A DNA stretch of 64,000 bases, from assembly GCF_000282055.1 (NCBI RefSeq), contig NZ_AKJZ01000007.1, positions 182,089 to 246,088 on the forward strand. The letters are read 5' to 3'. This stretch comes from Flavobacterium sp. CF136 (GTDB lineage: Bacteria > Bacteroidota > Bacteroidia > Flavobacteriales > Flavobacteriaceae). Below the pieces are notes generated by a model. The model made no database searches and was not told the DNA's origin. It saw only the letters and a list, made by a program, of their open reading frames with translations. Below, in pieces: positions 1-9,948 of this stretch. The position numbers and the translations under genes were made by a program. The number at the start of each line of letters is the position of its first letter. The stretch's first letter is position 1.

Positions 1-289
1 TTTTTGATCTATTTGTTTTTATATCAAATAAGAGTTTTTAATCAATTACGTCCAACGGGTTATTATTAATTAGTCTAAAGTACTTTAATCTTGTTACATT
101 TCTTGTGTTGTTGTTTGAGTTTTTCGATTTTTTAAACAAAAATGTCTTTTTTTAGAAAAGTATAATGATAATAAAACAATTTTTAAAATTTGTTGAATTG
201 ATAATTACGAAAAAAGTAGTAATTTGTACGCTAATGTTTTAAAGTATGTTTAAATTTGCAGTCCAATTTTTAACAAATAAAAAAAGAAT

Positions 290-1297
290 ATGTATCATTC
301 AAAAATAGCTGGCTTAGGATATTATGTTCCTTCAAATGTTGTGACAAATGATGATTTGTCTAAGATTATTGATACCAATGATGAATGGATTCAGGAGCGA
401 ACAGGAATTCAGGAGCGCAGGCATATTATTCGTGGAGAAGATACCACAACTTCAATGGGAGTTAAGGCTGCTAAAATAGCAATTGAACGTTCCGGCATAG
501 CCAAAGAAGATATTGATTTTGTAGTTTTTGCAACATTAAGCCCGGATTACTATTTTCCAGGACCGGGGGTTTTAGTACAACGTGATTTAGGATTAAGAAC
601 TGTTGGAGCTTTAGATGTTAGAAACCAATGCTCTGGTTTTGTATATGCAATCTCGGTTGCTGACCAATATATTAAAACCGGAATGTATAAAAACATTTTG
701 GTAATTGGTTCAGAAGTACATTCAACAGGATTAGACATGACAACTCGTGGTCGTGGTGTTTCGGTAATTTTTGGAGATGGGGCAGGAGCAGCTATTTTAA
801 GCCGTGAAGAAGATTTGACAAAAGGAATTTTATCAACACATTTACATTCAGAAGGGCAACATGCTGAAGAATTAGCATTGCAGGCACCGGGAATGGGAGC
901 TCGTTGGGTAACTGATATTTTGGCTGATAATGATCCAAATGACGAAAGTTATTATCCATATATGAACGGACAATTTGTTTTTAAAAACGCAGTAGTTCGT
1001 TTTGCAGAAGTTATTAATGAAGGTTTGGAAGCAAATGGGTTACAGGTTTCCGATATTGATATGTTGATTCCGCATCAGGCAAATTTGAGAATCTCACAAT
1101 TCATTCAAAATAAATTCAAATTGTCAGACGATAAAGTCCATAATAATATTCAGAAATACGGAAACACAACTGCAGCCTCTATTCCAATTGCTTTGACAGA
1201 AGCCTGGGAACAAGGAAAAATCAAATCAGGAGACACAGTTGTCTTAGCTGCTTTTGGAAGCGGATTTACCTGGGCAAGTGCTATCATTAAATGGTAA
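290..1297 (+). CDS. fabH: 3-oxoacyl-ACP synthase III (FabH-type)
   Basis: A 335-residue thiolase-fold condensing enzyme of the FabH family, which in fatty-acid synthesis joins an acyl-CoA starter to malonyl-ACP. The catalytic triad is visible: Cys114 in NQCSGF, His262 in PHQANLR and Asn292 in YGNTTAAS. The N-terminal DTNDEWIQERTGI block is typical of the family and the length is normal. It is a single-gene unit: the rpmF/accBC neighbours that often flank the housekeeping fabH are absent, so it could be a second, specialised KAS III paralogue. A terminator hairpin follows. The family call is firm; the precise substrate is not readable from sequence. Confidence 0.9.
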   Translation: MYHSKIAGLGYYVPSNVVTNDDLSKIIDTNDEWIQERTGIQERRHIIRGEDTTTSMGVKAAKIAIERSGIAKEDIDFVVFATLSPDYYFPGPGVLVQRDLGLRTVGALDVRNQCSGFVYAISVADQYIKTGMYKNILVIGSEVHSTGLDMTTRGRGVSVIFGDGAGAAILSREEDLTKGILSTHLHSEGQHAEELALQAPGMGARWVTDILADNDPNDESYYPYMNGQFVFKNAVVRFAEVINEGLEANGLQVSDIDMLIPHQANLRISQFIQNKFKLSDDKVHNNIQKYGNTTAASIPIALTEAWEQGKIKSGDTVVLAAFGSGFTWASAIIKW

Positions 1298-1320
1298 TTT
1301 AGTTTTTTACGATATTATAA

Positions 1321-1351
1321 AGCCTGCTTCGTTTTGAGGCAGGTTTTTTTT
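1321..1351 (+). terminator. Rho-independent terminator after the KAS III gene
   Basis: CCTGC and GCAGG arms around a short loop are followed by a run of eight T. It lies about 25 bases after the stop codon. Confidence 0.75.
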
Positions 1352-1374
1352 GTATTTTTAATGTTTGATAGTTT

Positions 1375-1478
1375 TTGTTATTTCGACGTGAGGAGAAATC
1401 ATATGCGTAACTCGACAAAGATTGACGATTTTGATTGCGGAGTGTCTAGTGTGATTTCTCCTCACGTCGAAATGACAA
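1375..1478. repeat. Intergenic inverted-repeat element with 22-bp perfect arms
   Basis: Positions 1380-1401 and 1452-1473 are perfect reverse complements, built around TTTCGACGTGAGGAG. With one mismatch the arms extend about five more bases outward. The roughly 50-base centre carries its own partly repetitive sequence (ACTCGACAAAG). It fills the space between the KAS III gene and cutC. From general knowledge, similar TTTCGACG...GGAGAAATC palindromes recur between genes in flavobacterial chromosomes. No coding capacity is seen. Confidence 0.8.
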
Positions 1479-1505
1479 ACTTTGAGAAAATAGAATTCAA
1501 TTAAA

Positions 1506-2177
1506 ATGAAAAAAAATCAACTTGAGATAGCCTGTTTTAATTATGAATCTGCATTGATTGCTGAGGAAAAAGGCGCAGACAGAATCGAATTATGTGAGAA
1601 TATGAAATTAGGAGGAACAACACCTAATTATATTTTAGCAGTAAGAGTCCGGGAGAAATTATCTATTAAAATGCATGTGATAATACGGCCACGGGGAGGA
1701 GATTTTGTCTATTCGGATGAAGAGTTTGTGGAAATGAAACAAGATATAAAACAATTCAAAAAATTGGGGGTTGATGGTTTTGTTTTCGGAATCTTAAATT
1801 CGGATGGAAGTGTAGATAAAACCCGAAACCGGGAATTGGTTTATTTGGCCCAGCCACTTTCGTGTACTTTTCATCGTGCTTTTGATGTGGCAAAAGATAT
1901 CGAGCAATCCCTTGAAAATGTGATTGATTGTGGTTTTAAAACTATTCTAACTTCCGGACAAGCTCCAAGTGTTGAAGAAGGAATTTTTGATTTGGAAAAA
2001 ATTCAAAAATTAGCAAAAGATAGAATTGAGATTATGCCTGGCGGGGGTTTACGATCTTCAAATATTAAATTATTGCAGGATAAATTAGAGCCTACTTTTT
2101 ATCATTCCTCAGCTATTACTGATAATTCAGAAACGGCAAATCCGGAAGAAATAAAAGAATTGCGAAATTTTTTATAA
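1506..2177 (+). CDS. cutC: CutC family protein (copper homeostasis)
   Basis: A 223-residue cytosolic TIM-barrel protein of the CutC family. Recognisable blocks are LEIACFNYESALIAEEKGADRIELC at the N-terminus, MHVIIRPRGGDF near residue 60, the TFHRAFD motif and the ILTSGQ loop. CutC was named for copper tolerance in E. coli, but its biochemical role is poorly defined, so the copper link is by name only. Length is normal. It stands alone, downstream of an inverted-repeat element and convergent with the outer-membrane protein gene that follows. Confidence 0.92.
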   Translation: MKKNQLEIACFNYESALIAEEKGADRIELCENMKLGGTTPNYILAVRVREKLSIKMHVIIRPRGGDFVYSDEEFVEMKQDIKQFKKLGVDGFVFGILNSDGSVDKTRNRELVYLAQPLSCTFHRAFDVAKDIEQSLENVIDCGFKTILTSGQAPSVEEGIFDLEKIQKLAKDRIEIMPGGGLRSSNIKLLQDKLEPTFYHSSAITDNSETANPEEIKELRNFL

Positions 2178-2187
2178 CTGATTAAAT

Positions 2188-2223
2188 AAAAAAGTCCTGA
2201 AGTTGGCATACTCCAGGACTTTC
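2188..2223. terminator. Terminator between cutC and the convergent receptor gene
   Basis: AAAGTCCTG and CAGGACTTT form the stem around a 13-base loop. The T-tract is best on the minus strand, so it mainly serves the receptor-like gene ending at 2273, but cutC transcription would also meet it. Confidence 0.7.
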
Positions 2224-2272
2224 TTCTACAAAAAATATTTAAAAACTATTAATGTTCTAATTAAGACAGAAG

Positions 2273-4690
2273 CTAAAACATTCCGCCGCCACCTTTATTA
2301 GTATTGTCTTCTCTTTGTTTACGTTGCAGGTTTTTGATTTTTGCTCCTCCAAAGTTATAGGTTAAACCTAAATATACGGTTTGGCTTTCCCATGTAAACT
2401 GACCGGCCTGAGGATAAGGGTATATCGCATCAAAAGCATATTTCATAGTGTCGAAAACGTCATTAAAACGTACGCTTATATTCATTTTGTTGTCTAATAA
2501 AGTATAACGTGAACCAATATCCATTTTATACATTTCTTTGCTGTTGTTCTGAAGCCCGTCAACACCGCCTCTGTAAAAACCGAATAGTAAAAAGCTTAAA
2601 CGTTTTGTTGCTTTGAAATTAGAATTCATACGGGCATTAAACGCTGAAACCGTAATTTTTCTCTCAATTGGACTACTTGAGCTTGTTGCCGTATCGTATG
2701 AAAATACAATTCCTTGTTGTTTAATACTTGAGAAATCAATAGATGGTGAAATATCCCACCATTTTGTAATTTTATAATTAAAAGAAGCTTCAAATCCATA
2801 AGCTGTATTGCTGTCGTAGTTTGTAAAAGACAGAATTTGTTTATTGCCATTAGGATCTGTATCATCAGGATATAAAATTCTGCTGATTTGATCGTTGATA
2901 CTTCTGACGAAAACACCACCGGTTACACTTCCCTTTTCAAGCGTTTTTGTGTAATTTATTTCTACAGAATTAGTAAACTGAGGTCTTAATTCCGGATTTC
3001 CATATGAAGTTACCAACGGAGTTGAAAACTCACGAATTGGTTTTGTCTGCTCTAAGCTTGGGCGGTCAACACGTCGGCTATAGCTAATTTGGAAAGTATT
3101 TTTCTCATTCAGATTATAAGTGAAATAAGCAGATGGATATAGCGTAATATAATCATCATCAAATTTAGTTTCACCATGATTTAAATTAGCAGCTACTTTA
3201 TAACTTTCAAAACGTGTTCCTATTTGATAACTGAATTTTTTATATTTCTGTCCAAAAGTTACATAAGCAGAGTAAATATTTGTGTCATAAGTGTAATTTG
3301 ATATTTGATTCTCTGTAGGATCAGTTGGGTTTATTCTGGTATAATCACTGCCTGTTTTAGTAATTCTGGCTTCGGCACCGGCCTCAAGTGTAGTTTTTTC
3401 ATTCAAAGGATTCACATAATCTATATTCAAAGTACTTAATTTACGGTCTCCTTTGATTAAATCATTGTAGATTATGTTGCTGATAGTGTTGTCAGGAGCT
3501 GTGTTTTTTGTGTCAAAATCAGCATTTTGAGTTTTCTTAGTAATATTATAATTTCCTTCAAAATCTAAAGTATGACCTTCTTTTTTAAAGATATGTTTAT
3601 AAGCTAAATTGTAAGTTCCGGTATCATCCGGCCCAGAATACTTAGATTTTTGATACGCATTTTTAATATTCGGATCACCATTATTGTAATCAATATCAGT
3701 GTTCACAAATCCTTTTCCGGTCGATTTATTTTGATTGCTGTAAAAAGATAAAGTATTATGATCGTCAATTAAATAATCCATACCAATTTTGTACAAATAG
3801 GAATCATTTTCATTTTTGATATCTAATTTTTGTAAAATATCCTGATCAAATCTTTTGATGTAACCATCATTAAAATAGGTCCCAAAATTTTGCCCCACAT
3901 TTCCAAAGAAATTCACTTTCCCGGTTTTATAATTCAAATCTAACGACTGATTGTATTTGGCAGTTTCTCCAAAAGTAATACCGCCACTATAGCTTCCGTT
4001 GAAACCGGTGTTTGCATTTTTGTGCAAAATAATATTGATGATTCCGGACATTCCTTCAGGATTGTATTTTGCACTTGGATTGGTAATCAATTCAATTTTT
4101 TTAATAGAAGTTGATGGAATCTGTTTTAATAATTGAGCCGGATCAATATTACTTGGTCTTCCATCAATTAATACACGTACATTATCGTTTCCGCGAAGCG
4201 AGAGTTTACCATCCTGATCTACGTTTACAGACGGAATGTTATTCATGATATCAGATGCTGAAGCTCCCGCCGTAGTCAAATCTTTCCCGACAGTAATTAC
4301 TTTACGGTCAATTTTTTGTTCAATTGTCGAACGCTCATTTACAATATTTACACCTTTAAGCTGCGTTGCCTCTTCTTCAAGTGCTACCTTTAAAGTGGCT
4401 TCTTTTTTATTTTCACTTAAAATTACAGATCCAACATATTTTCTGAATCCAATGTATTGGATTTCGATTGTATAACTTTTCAAAGCTAAATTTTTAATGA
4501 TAAATTCTCCTTTATCATCTGTATTAACCCCAGAAACTACTTTTCCGTTATCCTTGATTGAAACTGTTACGTATGAAAGAGGTGCATTATTTGATTTTTC
4601 GGTAATTTTCCCGGAGACCGTTCCCGGATTCTGGGCTTGAGCTGTTGCGATTACCCCCAGTAATGCGAACAGAAAGAATTTTAATTTCAT
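2273..4690 (-). CDS. Outer-membrane beta-barrel receptor-like protein (TonB-dependent receptor type)
   Basis: 805 residues with a signal peptide (MKLKFFLFALLGVIATAQAQ). Next come a carboxypeptidase-regulatory-like beta-sandwich at about residues 22-110 (GTVSGKITEKSNNAPLSYVTV) and a plug-like domain (ASDIMNNIPSVNVDQDGKLSLRGND). A long C-terminal barrel of the outer-membrane beta-barrel type then runs to the glycine-rich end. No SusD-like partner follows, so it is not a typical polysaccharide-utilisation pair. The substrate is unknown. The protein sits in the outer membrane, and uptake or surface binding is the likely role. A terminator lies downstream of its stop and argS is divergent. Confidence 0.85.
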   Translation of the reverse strand: MKLKFFLFALLGVIATAQAQNPGTVSGKITEKSNNAPLSYVTVSIKDNGKVVSGVNTDDKGEFIIKNLALKSYTIEIQYIGFRKYVGSVILSENKKEATLKVALEEEATQLKGVNIVNERSTIEQKIDRKVITVGKDLTTAGASASDIMNNIPSVNVDQDGKLSLRGNDNVRVLIDGRPSNIDPAQLLKQIPSTSIKKIELITNPSAKYNPEGMSGIINIILHKNANTGFNGSYSGGITFGETAKYNQSLDLNYKTGKVNFFGNVGQNFGTYFNDGYIKRFDQDILQKLDIKNENDSYLYKIGMDYLIDDHNTLSFYSNQNKSTGKGFVNTDIDYNNGDPNIKNAYQKSKYSGPDDTGTYNLAYKHIFKKEGHTLDFEGNYNITKKTQNADFDTKNTAPDNTISNIIYNDLIKGDRKLSTLNIDYVNPLNEKTTLEAGAEARITKTGSDYTRINPTDPTENQISNYTYDTNIYSAYVTFGQKYKKFSYQIGTRFESYKVAANLNHGETKFDDDYITLYPSAYFTYNLNEKNTFQISYSRRVDRPSLEQTKPIREFSTPLVTSYGNPELRPQFTNSVEINYTKTLEKGSVTGGVFVRSINDQISRILYPDDTDPNGNKQILSFTNYDSNTAYGFEASFNYKITKWWDISPSIDFSSIKQQGIVFSYDTATSSSSPIERKITVSAFNARMNSNFKATKRLSFLLFGFYRGGVDGLQNNSKEMYKMDIGSRYTLLDNKMNISVRFNDVFDTMKYAFDAIYPYPQAGQFTWESQTVYLGLTYNFGGAKIKNLQRKQREDNTNKGGGGMF

Positions 4691-4957
4691 AATTTGGTTA
4701 AAAGATTATTTTGATTGATGATTGATTTTTTTCTATAAATGAATTCAAAGTTCCTATTAAGACTCTTTTATCATCGATATGTTACAGGAAAATTTGAAAA
4801 AAATTTCGCTTTTTTTCTGAAGTGCTGTTTTGGAAGAGATTAGCGTTTTAGTTTTTTTGATAATTTTGAGAAATAAAACAAATAGCTTTTTAAGAAATTC
4901 TAAGTGTTTTGTGCTATTTAATATGTTTTTCGTTTTCTCTAATTGATGAATAAGCAG

Positions 4958-4965
4958 TATCTTTG
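4958..4965 (+). promoter_or_regulatory. Candidate -7 box for argS
   Basis: TATCTTTG matches the Bacteroidota -7 consensus TANNTTTG and lies 21 bases before the argS start codon. The -33 region at the right spacing (about 4935-4938) is only a partial TTTG match. Confidence 0.45.
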
Positions 4966-4986
4966 CTCACTTTAAAATAAGTTTAC

Positions 4987-6768
4987 ATGTCATTATCACA
5001 AATTCTTACTCCTTCTATACAAAAGACAATACAATCATTATTTGATGTTACAGTTGATAAAATCGAATTTCAATCTACCAGAAAAGAGTTTGAAGGCGAT
5101 ATTACAATGGTTATTTTTCCTTTATTGAAAGTGATTAAAAGCAATCCTGCCGAATTAGGAAATAAAATTGGAGATTACCTGGTTGAAAATGTTGCTGAAG
5201 TAGCTCGTTTTAATGTAGTTTCAGGCTTTTTGAATATTGTAATTGCGGATAGTTATTATTTGAATTTCTTTAATGAAATAAAAGACAATACAAAATTTGG
5301 TCATGTAACTCCAAATCCTCAAGATAAAGCGGTCATGGTCGAATATTCTTCGCCAAATACCAATAAACCTTTACATTTAGGTCACGTTCGTAATAATTTA
5401 TTAGGTTATTCTGTTGCTGAAATTATTAAAGCTTCGGGTAAAAAAGTGTATAAAACCCAAATCATCAATGATCGCGGAATTCATATCTGCAAATCAATGC
5501 TTGCCTGGGAGAAATTCGGAAACGGAGAAACTCCTGAAAGTTCGAATTTAAAAGGAGATAAATTAGTTGGTAAATATTATGTTGAGTTTGATAAAGCTTA
5601 TAAAGCTGAAATTTCTCAATTAATAGAATCCGGCAAAACGGAAGAAGAAGCTAAAAAACAAGCTCCAATTATTGTTGAAGCACAGGAAATGCTGAAGAAA
5701 TGGGAAGCCGGTGATGAAAAAGTAATTACGCTTTGGAAGATGATGAACCAATGGGTTTATGATGGTTTTGAGACTACTTATACTAATCTTGGAGTTAATT
5801 TTGATAAATATTACTACGAAAGCAACACATATTTATTAGGGAAAGATGTTGTTCAGGTTGGACTTGACAAAGGAGTTTTCGAAAAAGATCCTGATGGTTC
5901 TGTTTGGATTGATTTAACGGATGAAGGTCTGGATCGTAAAATTGTACTTCGTTCAGACGGAACCGCAGTTTATATGACTCAGGATATTGGAACTGCAATT
6001 CAGCGTGTAAAAGATATGCCGGATGTTGGCGGAATGGTTTACACTGTTGGTAACGAGCAGGATTATCACTTTAAAGTATTGTTTTTGATTCTAAAAAAAC
6101 TAGGATTTGACTGGGCCTCAAGCCTATATCATTTATCATACGGAATGGTTGATTTGCCATCCGGGAAAATGAAAAGCCGTGAAGGAACTGTCGTAGATGC
6201 GGATGATTTGATGCAGGATATGACAGATACAGCAAAACAAATTTCAGAAGATCTGGGTAAACTGGACAGTTATTCAGCTGAAGAAAAAGCTAAATTGTAT
6301 AAAACGATAGGGCTTGGTGCCCTGAAATATTACATTTTAAAAGTAGATCCTAAAAAACGTATTTTGTTTAATCCGGAAGAATCTGTTGATTTTGCCGGAA
6401 ATACAGGTCCTTTTATACAATACACATACGCAAGAATCCAGTCGATTATCCGCAAAGCAGATTTTGATTACAATGTCACACTGAGCGGAGTCGAAGTGCT
6501 TCACGAAAAGGAAAAAGAACTGGTTAAACAAATCGAACTTTTTCCGGAAGTAATTCAGAATGCGGCTCAAAATCATAGTCCGGCATTGATTGCTAATTAT
6601 ACATATGATCTGGTAAAAGAATACAATTCATTTTATCAGTCGGTACATATTCTGGGCGAAATTGATTTGACTAAGAAAATTTTCAGAGTTCAGCTTTCTC
6701 AAAAAGTTGCCGAAGTTATAAAATCTGCCTTTACCTTATTAGGAATTGAAGTTCCGGAGAGAATGTAA
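4987..6768 (+). CDS. argS: Arginyl-tRNA synthetase
   Basis: A class I aminoacyl-tRNA synthetase of 593 residues that charges tRNA-Arg. The HIGH signature appears as HLGH at residues 130-133 (TNKPLHLGHVRNN), and the KMSK-like region is GKMKSREGTVVDADDL. The N-terminal ArgRS-specific domain (residues 1-100) and the C-terminal anticodon-binding helical domain ending in LLGIEVPERM are complete. It is monocistronic, followed by a strong bidirectional terminator. Confidence 0.97.
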   Translation: MSLSQILTPSIQKTIQSLFDVTVDKIEFQSTRKEFEGDITMVIFPLLKVIKSNPAELGNKIGDYLVENVAEVARFNVVSGFLNIVIADSYYLNFFNEIKDNTKFGHVTPNPQDKAVMVEYSSPNTNKPLHLGHVRNNLLGYSVAEIIKASGKKVYKTQIINDRGIHICKSMLAWEKFGNGETPESSNLKGDKLVGKYYVEFDKAYKAEISQLIESGKTEEEAKKQAPIIVEAQEMLKKWEAGDEKVITLWKMMNQWVYDGFETTYTNLGVNFDKYYYESNTYLLGKDVVQVGLDKGVFEKDPDGSVWIDLTDEGLDRKIVLRSDGTAVYMTQDIGTAIQRVKDMPDVGGMVYTVGNEQDYHFKVLFLILKKLGFDWASSLYHLSYGMVDLPSGKMKSREGTVVDADDLMQDMTDTAKQISEDLGKLDSYSAEEKAKLYKTIGLGALKYYILKVDPKKRILFNPEESVDFAGNTGPFIQYTYARIQSIIRKADFDYNVTLSGVEVLHEKEKELVKQIELFPEVIQNAAQNHSPALIANYTYDLVKEYNSFYQSVHILGEIDLTKKIFRVQLSQKVAEVIKSAFTLLGIEVPERM

Positions 6769-6790
6769 AAGTTGAAATATTCTAAAAACA

Positions 6791-6827
6791 AAAAAAGCCG
6801 ATAGACCTAAAAACTATCGGCTTTTTT
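6791..6827. terminator. Bidirectional terminator between argS and the DUF6607 gene
   Basis: A perfect 14-bp stem (AAAAAAGCCGATAG with its complement) encloses a nine-base loop, giving a T-tract on both strands between convergent genes. Confidence 0.9.
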
Positions 6828-6848
6828 ACAACTAACACAAACATTTTT

Positions 6849-7751
6849 TTATTTTACGAACTTGTCGATAATTGCATCCGTTTCTGCTTTTGCAGCATTT
6901 GGTTTCAAATCAAACAAAAGCGTATATAATGCTTTTTTATCAACTTTAGCTTCTAAGTTTAAGTCTTTATGCCTGTCAAAAAGAGTTTGCCATTTGTCAC
7001 GGACATTTTTCCAGAGAGCACTGTTTTCTGCCCACCATTTTTGAGCAGCGATACATTTAATATCCGGAATTTTAGTGTAAACATCCATTCCTTTTTCTTG
7101 TGCCAGCAAAACATCTTTTCCGCTGTCATCTCTGATCAGTTTGTCATTGTCTTGTTCATGATTCCATCCTGTAGCAGTAATTTCATGAATGTTTCTTCTT
7201 TTTAAAACATTATAGTCATTACGTTTTGTATGCTCTCTTCTTGGTAGTGGTGCATCAGTAACATTTGCCCAGTAATCTTGTCCGTCAACATGTACCCAGG
7301 TTGCAGATCCTTCGTATCTTGGACTGTCATCTACCTGATATACTTTTTGGGTCCATTGTCCTTTTACAGCTTTTTTATCCAGTTTTTGGTATTTCCAGGA
7401 AGTGTTTTTGTCAAATGAGTACAAATCAGTGTTTTCAAACAGCCAATCTTGTCTCCAGTGTTTGATTATCATGTCATCGCTTACAATTAATAAGTGCTGC
7501 ATTACGATTTTATTTGGAGTGTCTTCTAACAATTCAACCCATTCTAAACCAGATTCATGTTTAGTTTGTGAAGGTTTGTAACTCAGTGAATCTTTAGGAT
7601 ATTGAAAAGTTTCTGCGAAGTTAAATTTTACTTCATAACACCCACACATTGATTTGATTGATTTAATGTCTTGCTGTTTTTTATCCTGACTGAAACCAAG
7701 GCTGCAAGTTAAAGCCATAACGGCTGAAAAATAGAGGCTTTTTGTAATCAT
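6849..7751 (-). CDS. DUF6607 family secreted protein beside the heme-uptake genes
   Basis: 300 residues with a signal peptide (about residues 1-21, ending CSLGFSQD), so exported to the periplasm or outer membrane. The body is rich in Trp, Asp and Lys (KHWRQDWLFENTDLYSF, SATWVHVDGQDYWANV) and matches my memory of the DUF6607 family. No catalytic motif is evident. It is divergent from a TonB receptor/HmuY-like pair and shares a 104-base intergenic region with it, which suggests joint regulation and a part in heme or iron handling. That role is inferred from context only. Confidence 0.7.
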   Translation of the reverse strand: MITKSLYFSAVMALTCSLGFSQDKKQQDIKSIKSMCGCYEVKFNFAETFQYPKDSLSYKPSQTKHESGLEWVELLEDTPNKIVMQHLLIVSDDMIIKHWRQDWLFENTDLYSFDKNTSWKYQKLDKKAVKGQWTQKVYQVDDSPRYEGSATWVHVDGQDYWANVTDAPLPRREHTKRNDYNVLKRRNIHEITATGWNHEQDNDKLIRDDSGKDVLLAQEKGMDVYTKIPDIKCIAAQKWWAENSALWKNVRDKWQTLFDRHKDLNLEAKVDKKALYTLLFDLKPNAAKAETDAIIDKFVK

Positions 7752-7780
7752 AACTATTTTTTTGATTTTAAATTTCTTGG

Positions 7781-7828
7781 CAAATATATAAACTTTATTT
7801 AGAATAAATAAAAATAATTATATATTTG
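7781..7828. promoter_or_regulatory. Divergent promoter pair between the DUF6607 and heme-receptor genes
   Basis: TATATTTG at 7821-7828 (plus) is a -7 box for the receptor gene. CAAATATA at 7781-7788 is the same box on the minus strand for the DUF6607 gene. The -33 regions are weak TTTA/TTAT matches. The two boxes are only 32 bases apart, so one bound regulator could control both directions. Confidence 0.5.
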
Positions 7829-7855
7829 CAGCATTATTAAGACTTAATAAAAATA

Positions 7856-9922
7856 ATGAAAATCAATTTTACCCTTTTTATTATAATTGCATTTAGTATC
7901 AATCTTTGGGCCCAGGAAAAGCAAAAAGATAGTATTAAAGGAAATGAATTATTAGAAGTTATGGTGGTTACAGGGACAAGAACAGAAAGGGTGCTTTCGT
8001 CGTTACCATTACCAATGACAATAATTACATCTGAAGCAATTGCAAAAAGTGGTGTTACAAGGTTAAATGAAATTCTTAACGAGCAAACAGGAATTATTTT
8101 AATTCCCGATCAAAGTGGCTTCGAAGGTATTCAGATGCAGGGTTTAGATGCAGCCTACACTATGATCCTGATTGATGGTGTTCCACTTGTTGGAAGAAAT
8201 TCCGGAGTCTTAGATTTATCAAGGGTTTCTGTTGGAAATATAGAAAGAATTGAGATTGTAAAGGGGGCATCATCTGCTTTATATGGTTCAGAAGCAATGG
8301 GTGGGGTAATTAATGTAATTACAAAAAAGCCTAAAAAAGATATGTTCTCAGGTACTCTTTCATACCGATATGCAACATTCAATACCAACGATATTAATAC
8401 CAATATTCTTTGGAAAAAGAAGAAGTTTTCGGCCAATTTATTTACCAATTTTTATTCATCTGACGGATATGATTTGGATAAAACTACGCCATTAAAAAAT
8501 GTGGAACGATTCTACAATTCTACAATTCAGCCAAAATTATATTATGATTTTTCAGAAAATCTGAAACTAATTATAAGCAATCGTTTTTATAATCAGAAAA
8601 TGAATAATGTATCTATAATTGATAACGAAAATTATAAAGGCGATGCGAAAGAAAACGAATGGAATTCGCAAATTAAATTAGAACATAAATGGAATTCCAA
8701 ACTATATTCTGAATACGAATTATATGCTACCAATTATAAAAATGATTCATTTTTAAATGACGAAAACAATACGCTTTTTGAAAAGACGTACTATAACCAA
8801 TGGCTTTTTCGACCAGAAGTCAGAACAACCTTGTCAATAAATAATGACAAGTTAACAGCAGGGATAGGATTAAATTATGAAACTCTGGACAGAACCTATT
8901 TTGATAATAATGTAAAATTTAATTCTCAATATGTTTTTGTACAATACGATTATAATCCAACTGAAAAATGGAACGTTTTAGCGGGATTCAGATATGATAG
9001 CCATAGTGAATACGCATCTCAGCTGAGCCCGAAATTAGCTGTAAATTATAAATTCAATACTGATTTTTCTTTAAAAGGTTCAGTAGGTTACGGTTATAAA
9101 GCGCCTGATTTCCGTCAGTTATTCTTCGATTTTACAAATCCACAAGTTGGTTATACAGTATTAGGATACAATGTTGCTGAAGAGCGATTAAATCAGTTTG
9201 AAGAACAGGGGCAACTTTTATCCAGAACAGCAGGAATAAGTTTTGACAAACCGCTGGAAGCCGAAAGTGCCGTGAATTTTAATTTTGGAACTTTTTACAA
9301 AAAAAACAAACTCAAATTAGATATAAATGCATTTTACAATTCGATAACTAATTTGATAGATACTCGAGTTGTAGCTCAAAAAACTAATGGACAGAATGTT
9401 TTTAGTTACTTTAATATTAGTGAGGTTTTTACCTATGGTGCGGAGTTTAATTCAACTTATAATTTCACCAAAGAATTTACAGTGTCATTAGGATATCAAT
9501 ATCTAATTGCTAAAGACAAATCGGTTATTGACAACTTTGAAGATTATCAATACGTACGGAATTCACAACTGCAAACGGTCAAAATTAATAAATCAGATTA
9601 TTTCGGATTATTCAATCGATCTAAGCATACAGCTAATATTAAATTTTTATACACTATTCCGAGCATAAAAACAGATATCAACTTACGCGTTTTTTATCGA
9701 AGCAAATACGGAATGTTTGATACTAACGGGAATCAGGTGCTGGATAAATATGACACGTTTGTAAATGATTATTTTATAACCAATTTATCAGCTTCAAAAT
9801 ATATTAATGATAAAGTAATATTTCAGGCAGGAGCGAATAATTTACTTGATTTTACAGATCCGGGTCAAATAAGCAATCTTGCCGGACGCCAATTTTTTGC
9901 AAGAATTCAATACAATTTTTAA
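7856..9922 (+). CDS. TonB-dependent outer-membrane receptor, HmuR-like (heme/iron)
   Basis: 688 residues with a signal peptide (residues 1-19, ending LWAQEK). A TonB-box-like segment (LLEVMVVTGTRTERVLSSLPLP) is followed by a plug domain with the hallmark RIEIVKGASSALYGSEAMGGVINVIT near residues 127-153. A barrel with the ending NNLLDFTDPGQISNLAGRQFFARIQYNF completes it. The carboxypeptidase-like N-terminal domain of SusC-type receptors is absent, as in siderophore and heme receptors. The next gene, 26 bases on, is an HmuY-like lipoprotein, which supports heme as the ligand. A decayed copy of this plug region lies at 15570-15680. Confidence 0.88.
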   Translation: MKINFTLFIIIAFSINLWAQEKQKDSIKGNELLEVMVVTGTRTERVLSSLPLPMTIITSEAIAKSGVTRLNEILNEQTGIILIPDQSGFEGIQMQGLDAAYTMILIDGVPLVGRNSGVLDLSRVSVGNIERIEIVKGASSALYGSEAMGGVINVITKKPKKDMFSGTLSYRYATFNTNDINTNILWKKKKFSANLFTNFYSSDGYDLDKTTPLKNVERFYNSTIQPKLYYDFSENLKLIISNRFYNQKMNNVSIIDNENYKGDAKENEWNSQIKLEHKWNSKLYSEYELYATNYKNDSFLNDENNTLFEKTYYNQWLFRPEVRTTLSINNDKLTAGIGLNYETLDRTYFDNNVKFNSQYVFVQYDYNPTEKWNVLAGFRYDSHSEYASQLSPKLAVNYKFNTDFSLKGSVGYGYKAPDFRQLFFDFTNPQVGYTVLGYNVAEERLNQFEEQGQLLSRTAGISFDKPLEAESAVNFNFGTFYKKNKLKLDINAFYNSITNLIDTRVVAQKTNGQNVFSYFNISEVFTYGAEFNSTYNFTKEFTVSLGYQYLIAKDKSVIDNFEDYQYVRNSQLQTVKINKSDYFGLFNRSKHTANIKFLYTIPSIKTDINLRVFYRSKYGMFDTNGNQVLDKYDTFVNDYFITNLSASKYINDKVIFQAGANNLLDFTDPGQISNLAGRQFFARIQYNF

Positions 9923-9948
9923 TTAATAATTACTTAAACACTTTTATA

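Noticed and set aside
77..86. Palindrome AAAGTACTTT upstream of the KAS III gene, like the operator core at 28791
   Set aside because: The flanking ACTTTG-N5 half is missing, so a ten-base AT-rich palindrome alone is not convincing.
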